A DNA stretch of 33,046 nt from contig CAZHRW010000177.1 in the NCBI GenBank assembly GCA_964535025.1, forward strand, positions 1-33,046. Direction: 5' to 3'. Numbering within the stretch: position 1 is the first letter of the stretch; each line of letters starts with the position of its first letter. Both the position numbers and the translations under genes were made by a program. Positions 21,740 through 29,173 of this stretch are shown piece by piece. The notes beneath the pieces are model-generated. The model had not been told where the DNA came from. It saw only the letters and a list, made by a program, of their open reading frames with translations, and did no database searches. This DNA comes from JAAYZK01 sp964535025 (GTDB lineage: Bacteria > Planctomycetota > Phycisphaerae > SM23-33 > FEN-1343).

Positions 21740-23011
21740 ATGAGCAACTCCGACGTGCTTGCATCGCTGACGCCCGAATCCCGGGCGCTGACCGACGACG
21801 AGGTCCGCTCCGTCCTGGCCGACGCGCTCGGCCAACTCGACCTGACCGGCAAGCGGGTCCTGGCGATCATCCCCGACAGCACCCGGACCGCGCCCATCCC
21901 GCTGCTGGCGCGGTGCCTTGGCGAGCTGCTGGATGGGACGGCCGCCCGGTTGGATTTCCTGGTCGCCCTGGGCACGCACATGCCCATGAGCGATGCGGCC
22001 CTAACGCGCCTGGTCGGCGCCGAAGTCGCCGGCGGACGGTTCGGCGATCACCGCGTCATCAACCACCAGTGGGACGATCCGGCCACATTCGCGACGATCG
22101 GCACCGTGACGGCCGCCGAGGTCGAGCAGTTCAGCCACGGGCGGTTGTCGCTGGATGTGCCCGTCGTGATCAACCGGCTCGCCCTCGACTACGACCACCT
22201 GATCGTCTGCGGGCCGGTGTTCCCCCACGAGGTCGCGGGGTTCTCCGGCGGGAACAAGTACTTCTTCCCCGGCATCAGCGGGCCGGAGATGATCAACGTC
22301 ACGCACTGGATGGGCGCCCTGCTGACCAGCATGGGCACCATCGGCATCTCCGACACGCCCATGCGGCGGATGATCGACCACGCCGCGACGATGATCCCCA
22401 CGCCGCGAACAAATGTGGCGATGGTCATGCACGGCTCGTCGCTGGTCGGGCTGATTGTCGGATCGATGATCGGCGCGTGGAAAGCGGCGGTTGAATCGTC
22501 GGCGCGACTCGACATCGTCTGGTGCGAGCGGCCCTACCGCCGGGCGCTGGCGATCATGCCGGAAATGTACGACGACCTCTGGACCGGCGCCAAGGGCATG
22601 TACAAGCTCGAGCCGGCCGTCGCCGACGGCGGCGAGGTGGTGATCTACGCGCCGCACATCGACGAGGTCAGCTACGCGCACGGCCACATCCTCGACGAGA
22701 TCGGCTACCACGTGCGGGACTACTTCCTCGCCCAGTGGGACCGTTTCAAGCACCACCCCTGGGGCGTGCTGGCGCACTCGACGCACGTCCGCGGCACCGG
22801 CACGTACGTCGACGGGGTCGAGACCCCGCGGATCCGCGTGACGCTCGCCACCGGCATTCCCGCCGAGCGCTGCAAGCGGATCGGCCTGGGCTACATGGAC
22901 CCCGCCGCCGTCGACATCGACGCCTGGCGCGGCCGCGAGGACGAGGGCGTCCTGGTCGTCCCGCGGGCCGGGGAGATGCTCTATCGGCTCGCCGACAACC
23001 CGAACACCTAG
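21740..23011 (+). CDS. LarA-like nickel-pincer racemase/epimerase family protein
   Basis: A 423-residue homologue of lactate racemase LarA (DUF2088 plus C-terminal domain). In Lactiplantibacillus LarA the nickel-pincer nucleotide is attached to Lys184, with His174 and His200 as key residues and Asp72/Arg75 near the cofactor or substrate. Here 'PHEVAGFSGGNKYFFPG' and 'VTHWM' give His163, Lys173 and His189 at exactly the same spacings (10 and 16), and 'PDSTR' gives Asp46/Arg49. The protein should therefore bind the pincer cofactor. The family now includes enzymes acting on hydroxy acids other than lactate. The context of sugar enzymes makes an aldonate or sugar-acid C2 epimerase more likely than lactate racemization, which is inference. 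No larB, larC or larE is in the window. GGAAGG, inside the HAD gene's end, serves as its ribosome site. Confidence 0.87.
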   Translation: MSNSDVLASLTPESRALTDDEVRSVLADALGQLDLTGKRVLAIIPDSTRTAPIPLLARCLGELLDGTAARLDFLVALGTHMPMSDAALTRLVGAEVAGGRFGDHRVINHQWDDPATFATIGTVTAAEVEQFSHGRLSLDVPVVINRLALDYDHLIVCGPVFPHEVAGFSGGNKYFFPGISGPEMINVTHWMGALLTSMGTIGISDTPMRRMIDHAATMIPTPRTNVAMVMHGSSLVGLIVGSMIGAWKAAVESSARLDIVWCERPYRRALAIMPEMYDDLWTGAKGMYKLEPAVADGGEVVIYAPHIDEVSYAHGHILDEIGYHVRDYFLAQWDRFKHHPWGVLAHSTHVRGTGTYVDGVETPRIRVTLATGIPAERCKRIGLGYMDPAAVDIDAWRGREDEGVLVVPRAGEMLYRLADNPNT

Positions 23012-23029
23012 GCACATCGGGAGGCAACC

Positions 23030-24346
23030 ATGCCGACGTCGGACGCGGTCAGAATCCACACGCTGGGCGAACGCACGATTCGATCGCCGCTGAAGCTCTC
23101 GAAGGTGTACGGCGACGGGCTGGTGAACTTCGTGCCCGATGACGCCCGCATGCCGATCGAGGTGGAGGTCAACACCGGCCGTCCTCGCTCCAGCGAGGCG
23201 ATGTTCGAGAAGGCCGGCCCGCGCGAATGGATCTACTTCGACCCCACCGATACGACGGCCGCGATCGTCACGTGCGGCGGGCTGTGCCCCGGGCTCAACA
23301 ACGTCATCCGTTCACTGGTGCTCGAATTGCACCACCACTACCGGGTGCCGCGGATCCTCGGCATCCGCTACGGCTACATGGGCCTCGACCCGGCCAACGG
23401 GCTGGCGCCCTGTGAACTCACAACCGACTTCGTCGACGACATCCACATGGACGGCGGCACCGTGCTCGGCAGCAGCCGCGGACCCGTCGAGATGGACACG
23501 GCGGTGGGGTTCCTGCGGGACCGCGGCGTGAATATCCTGTTCTGCATCGGCGGGGACGGCACGCAGCGCGGGGCGCTGGCGCTGGCCAACCATGCCCTGG
23601 CAAGCGGCTATCGGCTGGCGGTCGTCGGCATCCCCAAGACCATCGACAACGACATCCGCTACGTCTGGCGCACCTTCGGCTACTACACGGCCCTGGAAGA
23701 GGCCCGCAAGATCGTCGCCTGCGCCCACGTGGAAGCCAAGGGCGCGCCGCGGGGGATTGCCCTGGTCAAGCTCATGGGTCGCGACGCGGGATTCATCGCC
23801 GCCGGCACCGCCGTCGCCAGCCAGGACGCCAACTTCGTCCTCGTCCCCGAGGTGCCCTTCGTCCTGGAGGGCCCCGGCGGCTTTCTCGATTGCCTCGCCC
23901 AGCGCATGGTGCGGCGGGACCATGCCGTCATCGTGGTCGCCGAGGGCGCCGGCCAGGACCAGATCCCCGCCGCCGAGCAGCGCCGCGACGCCTCGGGCAA
24001 CCTGCTCCACCAGGATATCGGCCCCTTCCTCGCCCGGCGGATCAAGGACTTCTTCAAGCAGCGCGGCACGCCGGTGAACCTCAAGTACATCGATCCGAGC
24101 TACATCATCCGGTCGATCCCGGCCGACTGCGAGGACGCCCTGCTGTGCGACCAGCTCGCGCGGCACGCGGTCCACGCCGCGATGGCCGGCAAGACCGGGA
24201 TGCTCATCGGCCAGTGGTACAACGTTTTCACCCACGTGCCCATCGCCCTGGCCGTCGCCGAAAAGAAATACATGTCCACCGAAGGCGAACTGTGGCGGGC
24301 GGCCCTGGCCGCCACCGGCCAGCCGGCGCATATGACAGGCGCATGA
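23030..24346 (+). CDS. 6-phosphofructokinase, group II, ATP-type active site
   Basis: Phosphorylates fructose 6-phosphate to the 1,6-bisphosphate. The 438-residue protein has an N-terminal extension (~70 residues) before the core 'AIVTCGGLCPGLNNVI', as in the long group II enzymes of plants, trypanosomes and some bacteria. The phosphoryl-donor loop reads 'IGGDGTQRG' (174-181): Gly177 is at the position that is Gly in ATP-dependent and Asp in PPi-dependent enzymes (E. coli 104). 'GIPKTIDND' puts Lys203 at the E. coli Gly124 position. Gly plus Lys is the pairing known from trypanosomal ATP-PFK, so ATP is the likely donor. 'LMGRDAG' is the substrate loop. GGGAGG lies five bases before the ATG, and the LarA-like gene ends 18 bases upstream. 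Convergent with the second PFK. Confidence 0.9.
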   Translation: MPTSDAVRIHTLGERTIRSPLKLSKVYGDGLVNFVPDDARMPIEVEVNTGRPRSSEAMFEKAGPREWIYFDPTDTTAAIVTCGGLCPGLNNVIRSLVLELHHHYRVPRILGIRYGYMGLDPANGLAPCELTTDFVDDIHMDGGTVLGSSRGPVEMDTAVGFLRDRGVNILFCIGGDGTQRGALALANHALASGYRLAVVGIPKTIDNDIRYVWRTFGYYTALEEARKIVACAHVEAKGAPRGIALVKLMGRDAGFIAAGTAVASQDANFVLVPEVPFVLEGPGGFLDCLAQRMVRRDHAVIVVAEGAGQDQIPAAEQRRDASGNLLHQDIGPFLARRIKDFFKQRGTPVNLKYIDPSYIIRSIPADCEDALLCDQLARHAVHAAMAGKTGMLIGQWYNVFTHVPIALAVAEKKYMSTEGELWRAALAATGQPAHMTGA

Positions 24347-24353
24347 AACCCGC

Positions 24354-24398
24354 TCGCCCCGCCGCGGCCGCGACGATCGGCCTGGGGCGGACCTTCGC
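24354..24398. terminator. Possible hairpin between two convergent PFK genes
   Basis: The 67-base gap can fold an outer CGCCCC/GGGGCG pairing with an inner GGCCG/CGGCC stem and an internal bulge. There is no T-run. Its position between two facing stop codons suggests a shared transcript end, but in such GC-rich DNA pairing by chance is common, so the call is weak. Confidence 0.3.
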
Positions 24399-24413
24399 GG
24401 TAATCGTCACCGG

Positions 24414-25607
24414 TCAGAACAGTTTGGCGATCTTCGGCAGCCCGCCGGTCAAGGGCATGGCGTACTCGATGAAGGCGTCGGTCACGTCATGGCCGTTGTC
24501 GGCGATGTAGGTGTCGGGCATATCCTTGGTTTCGCGGGCAACGTTGACCAGGTCAGTACGGAAGCACTCGATGCCGTACTCGGCGCCGTTGCCGGTCCGC
24601 TTGAAGGCGACCGACCCGTCGACGTCATCGGCCATGGCGTACTGGACGGCCATCCGGCCGGCCAGACGGGCCTCGGCCTGGTCGACGGCGCTGGCGAAGC
24701 CGGCGAAGCTGCGCTGCATGTAGCCGAGCGTGTCAGCCCGAACCCGCTTGACGTCCAGCTTCGCCTTGACCAGACCGGCGATGTAGTCGCCCAGGGCCCC
24801 CGTGCCGGACAGCTGGATGTTCCCGTGCGCGTCGCGTTCCTGGCTGGCGGTGATCTTCTGGGCCCACGCCTGCCCATCGGGATCGGTGATCCCCTCGCTG
24901 ACGGCAACGACGCAGCGGCCGTACCGGTCGACGACGGCGGCGATGTCGCCGGTGACCTGCGTTTCGGTGACGGGTCGCTCGGGGAGATAAACCAAATGCG
25001 GCCCGTCGGTTTCATCCTGGCGACCGAGGGCGGTCGCGGCGGTGAGCCAGCCGGCATGGCGGCCCATGATAACGTCGATCTTCACCCCGGGGATCGCCGC
25101 GTTGTCGCGGTCGTCGCCCATCAGGGCGCAGGCCACGAACTTGGCCGCCGAGCCGTACCCCGGGCAGTGGTCGGTCGTGCGCAGGTCGTTGTCGATCGTC
25201 TTGGGGATGTGGATGACCCGCAGTTGGTAGCCGGCGTCGTTGGCCAGCTCGTTGACGATGCGGGCGGTGTCGGCCGAGTCGTTGCCGCCGATGTAGAAGA
25301 AGTAGCGGACGTCATGCTTTTCACAGACGCGAAAGATCTTCTCGCAGTACTTGGCGTCGGGCTTGTCGCGTGTCGAGCCAAGGGCCGCCGAGGGGGTCTC
25401 GGCGATCCGCTTGAGCGTGTCGGCGTCGAGCTCATCGAGGCCGATGAAGGTCTCCTCGATCACGCCGCGGACGCCGTGACGGGCGCCCAGCAAGGTTCCT
25501 ACGCCGCCCTGCTCGCGCACGGCCTCGATCACACCGACCAGTGACTGGTTGATCACGCAGGTGGGGCCGCCGGACTGTCCGACGATCGCATTGGGTTTGG
25601 CTGCCAT
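24414..25607 (-). CDS. Pyrophosphate-dependent-type phosphofructokinase
   Basis: A 397-residue PFK-family protein. 'YIGGNDSADT' has Asp110 at the position that blocks ATP (E. coli 104) and Asn109 where E. coli has Asp103, and 'HIPKTIDND' has Lys136 at the 124 position with the catalytic Asp139. This Asp-plus-Lys pattern marks PPi-dependent phosphofructokinases (fructose 6-phosphate + PPi to fructose 1,6-bisphosphate + phosphate, reversible). 'VIMGRHAGWL' is the substrate loop. Unlike the neighbour it lacks the N-terminal extension. AAGGAG stands about ten bases before the ATG. It begins 52 bases after accC on the same strand, so it may ride on the accBC transcript, linking PPi released in biosynthesis to glycolysis. 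Confidence 0.92.
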   Translation of the reverse strand: MAAKPNAIVGQSGGPTCVINQSLVGVIEAVREQGGVGTLLGARHGVRGVIEETFIGLDELDADTLKRIAETPSAALGSTRDKPDAKYCEKIFRVCEKHDVRYFFYIGGNDSADTARIVNELANDAGYQLRVIHIPKTIDNDLRTTDHCPGYGSAAKFVACALMGDDRDNAAIPGVKIDVIMGRHAGWLTAATALGRQDETDGPHLVYLPERPVTETQVTGDIAAVVDRYGRCVVAVSEGITDPDGQAWAQKITASQERDAHGNIQLSGTGALGDYIAGLVKAKLDVKRVRADTLGYMQRSFAGFASAVDQAEARLAGRMAVQYAMADDVDGSVAFKRTGNGAEYGIECFRTDLVNVARETKDMPDTYIADNGHDVTDAFIEYAMPLTGGLPKIAKLF

Positions 25608-25659
25608 GTCTCCGTGTCTCCTTGTGGGCGCCGTCGCCGGCGCGGCTGCAAAACGTATT

Positions 25660-27009
25660 CTATCCCTGTCGGCCCAGCACGTGCTTCTCGACGTAGCCGG
25701 TATCGAATCGTCCGTCGATGAACGTGGCGTCGGCCATGATTTCCTTGTAAAGCTCCACGGTGGTCTTGATCGGCTCGACGGTGAACTCCGCCAGCGCCCG
25801 CCGCATGGTGGCGATGGCCTCGCCGCGGGTGGGTCGGTGGACGATCAGCTTGCCGATCAGGCTGTCGTAGTTAGGCGGGATCTGGTAGCCCTGGCAGACG
25901 TGGGTATCCAGTCGCACGCCGGGCCCACCCGGCGGGACGAACGCTTCGATCCGCCCCGGGCAGGGGCGGAAGTCCGCGGCGGGGTCTTCGGCGTTGATGC
26001 GGCACTCGATCGCCCAGCCGGACGGGACGATCGCCTCCTGGGAGAGCGTCAGCTTCTCGCCGGCGGCGATCCGCAGTTGCCAGTTGACCAGGTCCACGCC
26101 GGTGAGCATCTCGGTGACGGGGTGCTCGACCTGGATGCGGGCGTTGACCTCCATGAAGTAGAACTGCTCGCCGTCGAGGATGAACTCGACGGTGCCGGCG
26201 CCGTGGTAGTTCGCCTGCGCGCACACCCGCACCGCCGCGGCGCAGATCTCCCGTCGCAGCTTTTCGGACAGGGCCGGGGAGGGCGCCTCCTCGACGAGCT
26301 TCTGGCGCCGCCGCTGCACGGTGCAGTCCCGCTCGAACAGGTGCACCATGTTGCCGTGCGTGTCGCCAAGCACCTGGACCTCGACGTGGCGCATGGACTC
26401 GATCCACTTTTCCACGTAAAGCCGTCCGTCGCCGAAGGCCACGTCGGCTTCGGCCTGGGCCTGGCGGAACGCGCTGTGGAGGGTCGCCTCGTTGTGCACG
26501 CAGCGGATCCCGCGTCCGCCCCCGCCGGCGGCGGCCTTGAGGCCGACGGGATAGCCGATCTCGTTGGCGACGGCGACGGCCTCCTCGGCCGTCGCCACCG
26601 GGCCTTCGCTGCCGGGCACCGTGGGCACCTTGGCCGCCCGGGCGATATGCCTGGCGCGGATCTTGTCGCCGACGGCTTGCATGGTCTCGACGGACGGGCC
26701 GATGAATTCGATCCGGCAGCTTCGGCAGATCTCCGCGAAGTGGCTGTTCTCGGCCAGGAACCCGTACCCCGGATGGATCGCCTGGACGTCGGCGATCTCG
26801 GCGGCGGCGATGATCCGAGGGATGTTCAGGTAGCTGTCGGCCGAGGGCGCGCGGCCGATGCAGATCCGGTCGTCGGCCAGCCGCAGGTAGGGTGCGTCGC
26901 GATCGGCCTCGCTGAACACGACGACCGTCTCGATCCCCAGTTCCCTGCAGGCTCGAATGATCCGCAGCGCGATCTCGCCGCGGTTGGCGATGAGTATTCG
27001 GGTGAACAC
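25660..27009 (-). CDS. accC: Acetyl-CoA carboxylase, biotin carboxylase subunit
   Basis: Carboxylates the biotin on AccB with bicarbonate and ATP, the first half-reaction of malonyl-CoA formation. At 449 residues it is the same length as the E. coli subunit. 'ILIANRGEIALRIIRACRELG' (in part) opens the pre-ATP-grasp domain, 'HPGYGFLAEN' follows, the ATP loop is 'KAAAGGGGRGIR', and 'FMEVNARIQVEHPVTE' carries metal- and bicarbonate-site residues. The start is a GTG at 27009: the first residues then read 'FTRILIANRGE' and no ATG fits between this point and the accB stop, 29 bases upstream. Ribosome binding is weak, which suggests coupling to accB. Confidence 0.95.
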   Translation of the reverse strand: MFTRILIANRGEIALRIIRACRELGIETVVVFSEADRDAPYLRLADDRICIGRAPSADSYLNIPRIIAAAEIADVQAIHPGYGFLAENSHFAEICRSCRIEFIGPSVETMQAVGDKIRARHIARAAKVPTVPGSEGPVATAEEAVAVANEIGYPVGLKAAAGGGGRGIRCVHNEATLHSAFRQAQAEADVAFGDGRLYVEKWIESMRHVEVQVLGDTHGNMVHLFERDCTVQRRRQKLVEEAPSPALSEKLRREICAAAVRVCAQANYHGAGTVEFILDGEQFYFMEVNARIQVEHPVTEMLTGVDLVNWQLRIAAGEKLTLSQEAIVPSGWAIECRINAEDPAADFRPCPGRIEAFVPPGGPGVRLDTHVCQGYQIPPNYDSLIGKLIVHRPTRGEAIATMRRALAEFTVEPIKTTVELYKEIMADATFIDGRFDTGYVEKHVLGRQG

Positions 27010-27038
27010 TGGCGGTTCCGTTCTCGCTTGGGGGTCGG

Positions 27039-27587
27039 TCAGGGCTTGACGCGGAACAGGACCTGCCCGAACTCGACGGGCTGGCCGTTCGTCACGGCGA
27101 CGTCGACGATCTGGCCGCTGCACTCAGCCTTGATCTCGTTCATGACCTTCATCGCTTCCACGATGCAGACCACGGTGTCGGGGGTGACCCGATCGCCGGC
27201 CGTTACGTAGGGTTCGCTGTCGGGGCTGGGGGACGCGTAGAACGTACCGACCATCGGGCTGGTGACATCCACGAGCGTCTCGGCCTCGACCGACGGGGCC
27301 TCGGGCTCGGGCGCGACGGGCGTTGCCAGCGCCGCCGACGGCTGTGGCACCGGCGCCTCACCGGCGACCGCCGGCTGCCCCCGCCCCAGCGCCACCTTCA
27401 GGTCGCCGTTGACGATCTCCAGGCTGCTGAGGTCGTTGTCGACCATCAACTGGATTAATTCGCGAACCTGCGAGGTGTGCAGCCGATCCTCGCCGCCGGG
27501 CGTCTTCGTCGCGGCCTTGTCTTTCGGAGCGCGTTTCGGGCCGCCCTCGGCCCGTTTGGCTGCTTTTTTCTTTTTGCCGGTTGCCAT
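27039..27587 (-). CDS. accB: Acetyl-CoA carboxylase, biotin carboxyl carrier protein
   Basis: A 182-residue carrier with a Lys-rich N-terminus (1-30), a short helical segment ('VRELIQLMVDNDLSSLEI') and a Pro/Ala-rich linker (~70-105). The C-terminal biotinyl domain (~106-182) has the biotinylated Lys147 in 'EAMKVMNEI'. The 'SPMVGTFYASPSPDSEPYV' region is the thumb seen in the E. coli protein. The ATG at 27587 has AAGGAGAGG about 13 bases upstream, a little far. The very basic N-terminal 30 residues are longer than usual. It sits 20 bases downstream of the aminopeptidase gene and 29 upstream of accC, all on the minus strand. Confidence 0.95.
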   Translation of the reverse strand: MATGKKKKAAKRAEGGPKRAPKDKAATKTPGGEDRLHTSQVRELIQLMVDNDLSSLEIVNGDLKVALGRGQPAVAGEAPVPQPSAALATPVAPEPEAPSVEAETLVDVTSPMVGTFYASPSPDSEPYVTAGDRVTPDTVVCIVEAMKVMNEIKAECSGQIVDVAVTNGQPVEFGQVLFRVKP

Positions 27588-27607
27588 GGCGTTATGAAAA
27601 CCTCTCC

Positions 27608-28711
27608 TTAACGCAGCACCATCGACCCGATCGCCTTGGGCAGACGGCTGAGAACTGCCGCACCCGTGCCGGTGACCAGGACGTCATCTTCGATCCGCAC
27701 GCCGCCGAGACCGGGCACGTAGATCCCCGGCTCGACGGTGACCACGTGCCCGACCCGCAATCGCGTCTGGCTTCGCGGCGAGAGGCCCGGGGCCTCGTGG
27801 ATCTCCAGACCCACCCCGTGGCCCAGGCCGTGACCGAAGGCCCGCTCATACCCGGCCTCGGCGATGACCCGCCGCGCGGCGGCGTCAACACGACTGGCCG
27901 GGCGTCCCGGACGGATCGCCGCAATGCCCGCCTTCTGGGCCCGGAGCACAACTTCATAGATCCGGCCCACTTGCGGCGGAATTCTACCGATGAACACCAC
28001 GCGCGTCAAGTCGCTGCAATATCCCCCCATCCGCGCCCCCCAGTCCAGCAGGACCGCCTGGCCGTCCGTGATGCGCGTAGGGCCCGGCCGATGATGGGGT
28101 AATGACCCGTGCGCCCCGGCGGCGACGATTGTCGGAAAACTCGCCTCCGTCGCCCCCTGTTGACGCATCCGGTACTCCAGTTCCCCCGCCACGTCGTCTT
28201 CCCGCCGTCCGACCAGGGCCTTGGCGCCGCCGGCGATCAGGTCCCTGAAGGCGCGCTCGGCCACGCGGACCGCCCGCCGAATCGCGGCGACCTCGTCGTC
28301 GTCCTTGCTCGCCCGCAGGTGCGGCACCGTACCCTCGACGCCCTTCAGGCGCCGGGCGCTGATCACGCCGGTCAACCGCTTGTGGTCGGCGACCGTCACG
28401 TGCTCGGCCTCGAAGGCCAGCCGTCGGACGCCCCGTCCGCGGAGCGTCGAGGCCAGGGCCTCGGCAAGGGATCCATCCCGGATCACGTACTCGATCTCCG
28501 GGCAGTCCAGGGCCGCCTGTTCGGCGAACCGGCTGTCGGTCAGCAGCACCGCCCAGCGACGCCCCACCACCAGCCAACTGTCTTCCCCGCCGAACCCCGA
28601 GAGGTACCGCACGTTGGGCCCAGACGTTATCAGCATCGCGTCGGCCCCCTCGCCGGCCATCCGGCGAAGCAGACGGCGGCGACGGCTCACATGGCGGTCC
28701 GCGGACGACAT
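27608..28711 (-). CDS. Xaa-Pro aminopeptidase (M24 family)
   Basis: Removes N-terminal residues that precede proline, or acts as a prolidase on dipeptides. The 367-residue protein has an N-terminal creatinase-like domain (~8-135) and a C-terminal pita-bread domain. All five metal ligands are visible: Asp223 in 'LLDWGA', Asp234 in 'CSDLTR', His298 in 'GHGLGHGVG', Glu327 in 'TVEPG' and Glu341 in 'RIEDD'. An in-frame ATG lies at 28744, but the ATG at 28711 has GAGGGAG nine bases upstream and is preferred. The order aminopeptidase-accB-accC recalls the common pepQ/P-efp-accB-accC arrangement, here without efp. Confidence 0.92.
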   Translation of the reverse strand: MSSADRHVSRRRRLLRRMAGEGADAMLITSGPNVRYLSGFGGEDSWLVVGRRWAVLLTDSRFAEQAALDCPEIEYVIRDGSLAEALASTLRGRGVRRLAFEAEHVTVADHKRLTGVISARRLKGVEGTVPHLRASKDDDEVAAIRRAVRVAERAFRDLIAGGAKALVGRREDDVAGELEYRMRQQGATEASFPTIVAAGAHGSLPHHRPGPTRITDGQAVLLDWGARMGGYCSDLTRVVFIGRIPPQVGRIYEVVLRAQKAGIAAIRPGRPASRVDAAARRVIAEAGYERAFGHGLGHGVGLEIHEAPGLSPRSQTRLRVGHVVTVEPGIYVPGLGGVRIEDDVLVTGTGAAVLSRLPKAIGSMVLR

Positions 28712-28851
28712 CGGTCGCAACTCCCTCATCCAGTTGTGTTTCAAACCCGTAGGCTAGAGGCTGTCCCGCGCCAAGGCAAACGTTTTCGCCGTCCGACCCG
28801 CCCGAAGCCCGAACGGCCCGGCCAGCCCCAAAGGCCACAGGAGGATCTGCA

Positions 28852-28890
28852 ATGTCGATTGAAAACCTCAAACGGAGATCTCGAATCTGA
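28852..28890 (+). CDS. Possible 12-residue leader peptide
   Basis: ATG at 28852 stands exactly seven bases after a perfect AGGAGG (28839-28844), the best Shine-Dalgarno in the window. The encoded peptide is MSIENLKRRSRI followed by TGA, with three Arg codons (CGG, AGA, CGA) in the last five. AGA is rare in GC-rich genes such as those around it. It may be a leader peptide, a remnant of a lost gene, or chance. There is no conserved family to support it. Confidence 0.3.
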   Translation: MSIENLKRRSRI

Positions 28891-28955
28891 AATCCCCCTT
28901 TTGCCCTTCGCCCCCGCCGCCGATGATGTATACTGGATATTCGTTGGAGCGAAGG

Positions 28956-29042
28956 ATGAGACCGAAACGGACAGTCAAAGCGTTCGACGGCATCACCGCC
29001 GCGGCCCCTGCGGCCGCCATCGCTACCAGCGCGGCCCGCTAG
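28956..29042 (+). CDS. Possible 28-residue small protein
   Basis: ATG at 28956 is preceded by GGAG with suitable spacing (GGAGCGAAGG before the ATG) and by a -10-like TATACT 22 bases upstream. The peptide has a basic N-terminus (MRPKRTVK) and an Ala-rich, weakly hydrophobic tail that ends at TAG 29040-29042. It is too short and too low in complexity to assign. It could be a small membrane-associated peptide or simply chance in GC-rich DNA. Confidence 0.25.
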   Translation: MRPKRTVKAFDGITAAAPAAAIATSAAR

Positions 29043-29173
29043 CCGCCAGGCAACGGGTCGCGCGACTCCCACCCCGTCGGCCTCCGTCGACCCATGACGG
29101 ACGGTTCTGCGTGAAACGTCTCAACCCTTGCGAGCCATCGGCTTGCATTTGACGATCGAAAGGTTTGCCGGCC

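Larger units (their letters stand above)
28712..29173. other. Divergent intergenic region of 460 bases with two tiny ORFs
   Basis: This gap between the minus-strand aminopeptidase and the plus-strand aminotransferase holds no conserved gene I can recognise. It contains two short well-initiated plus-strand ORFs (28852-28890 and 28956-29042), a -10-like TATACT at 28929-28934 without a good -35, and an AT-richer patch (28850-28905) that differs from the surrounding sequence. It should carry the promoters for both flanking genes. For the minus strand only weak matches can be seen. The segment 29043-29160 shows nothing. Confidence 0.5.

Noticed and set aside
28901..28934. Full promoter for the aminotransferase at TATACT
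   Set aside because: The -10-like box has no acceptable -35 at 16-18 bases; TTGCCC is 22 bases away, so it is only mentioned as a -10-like site.
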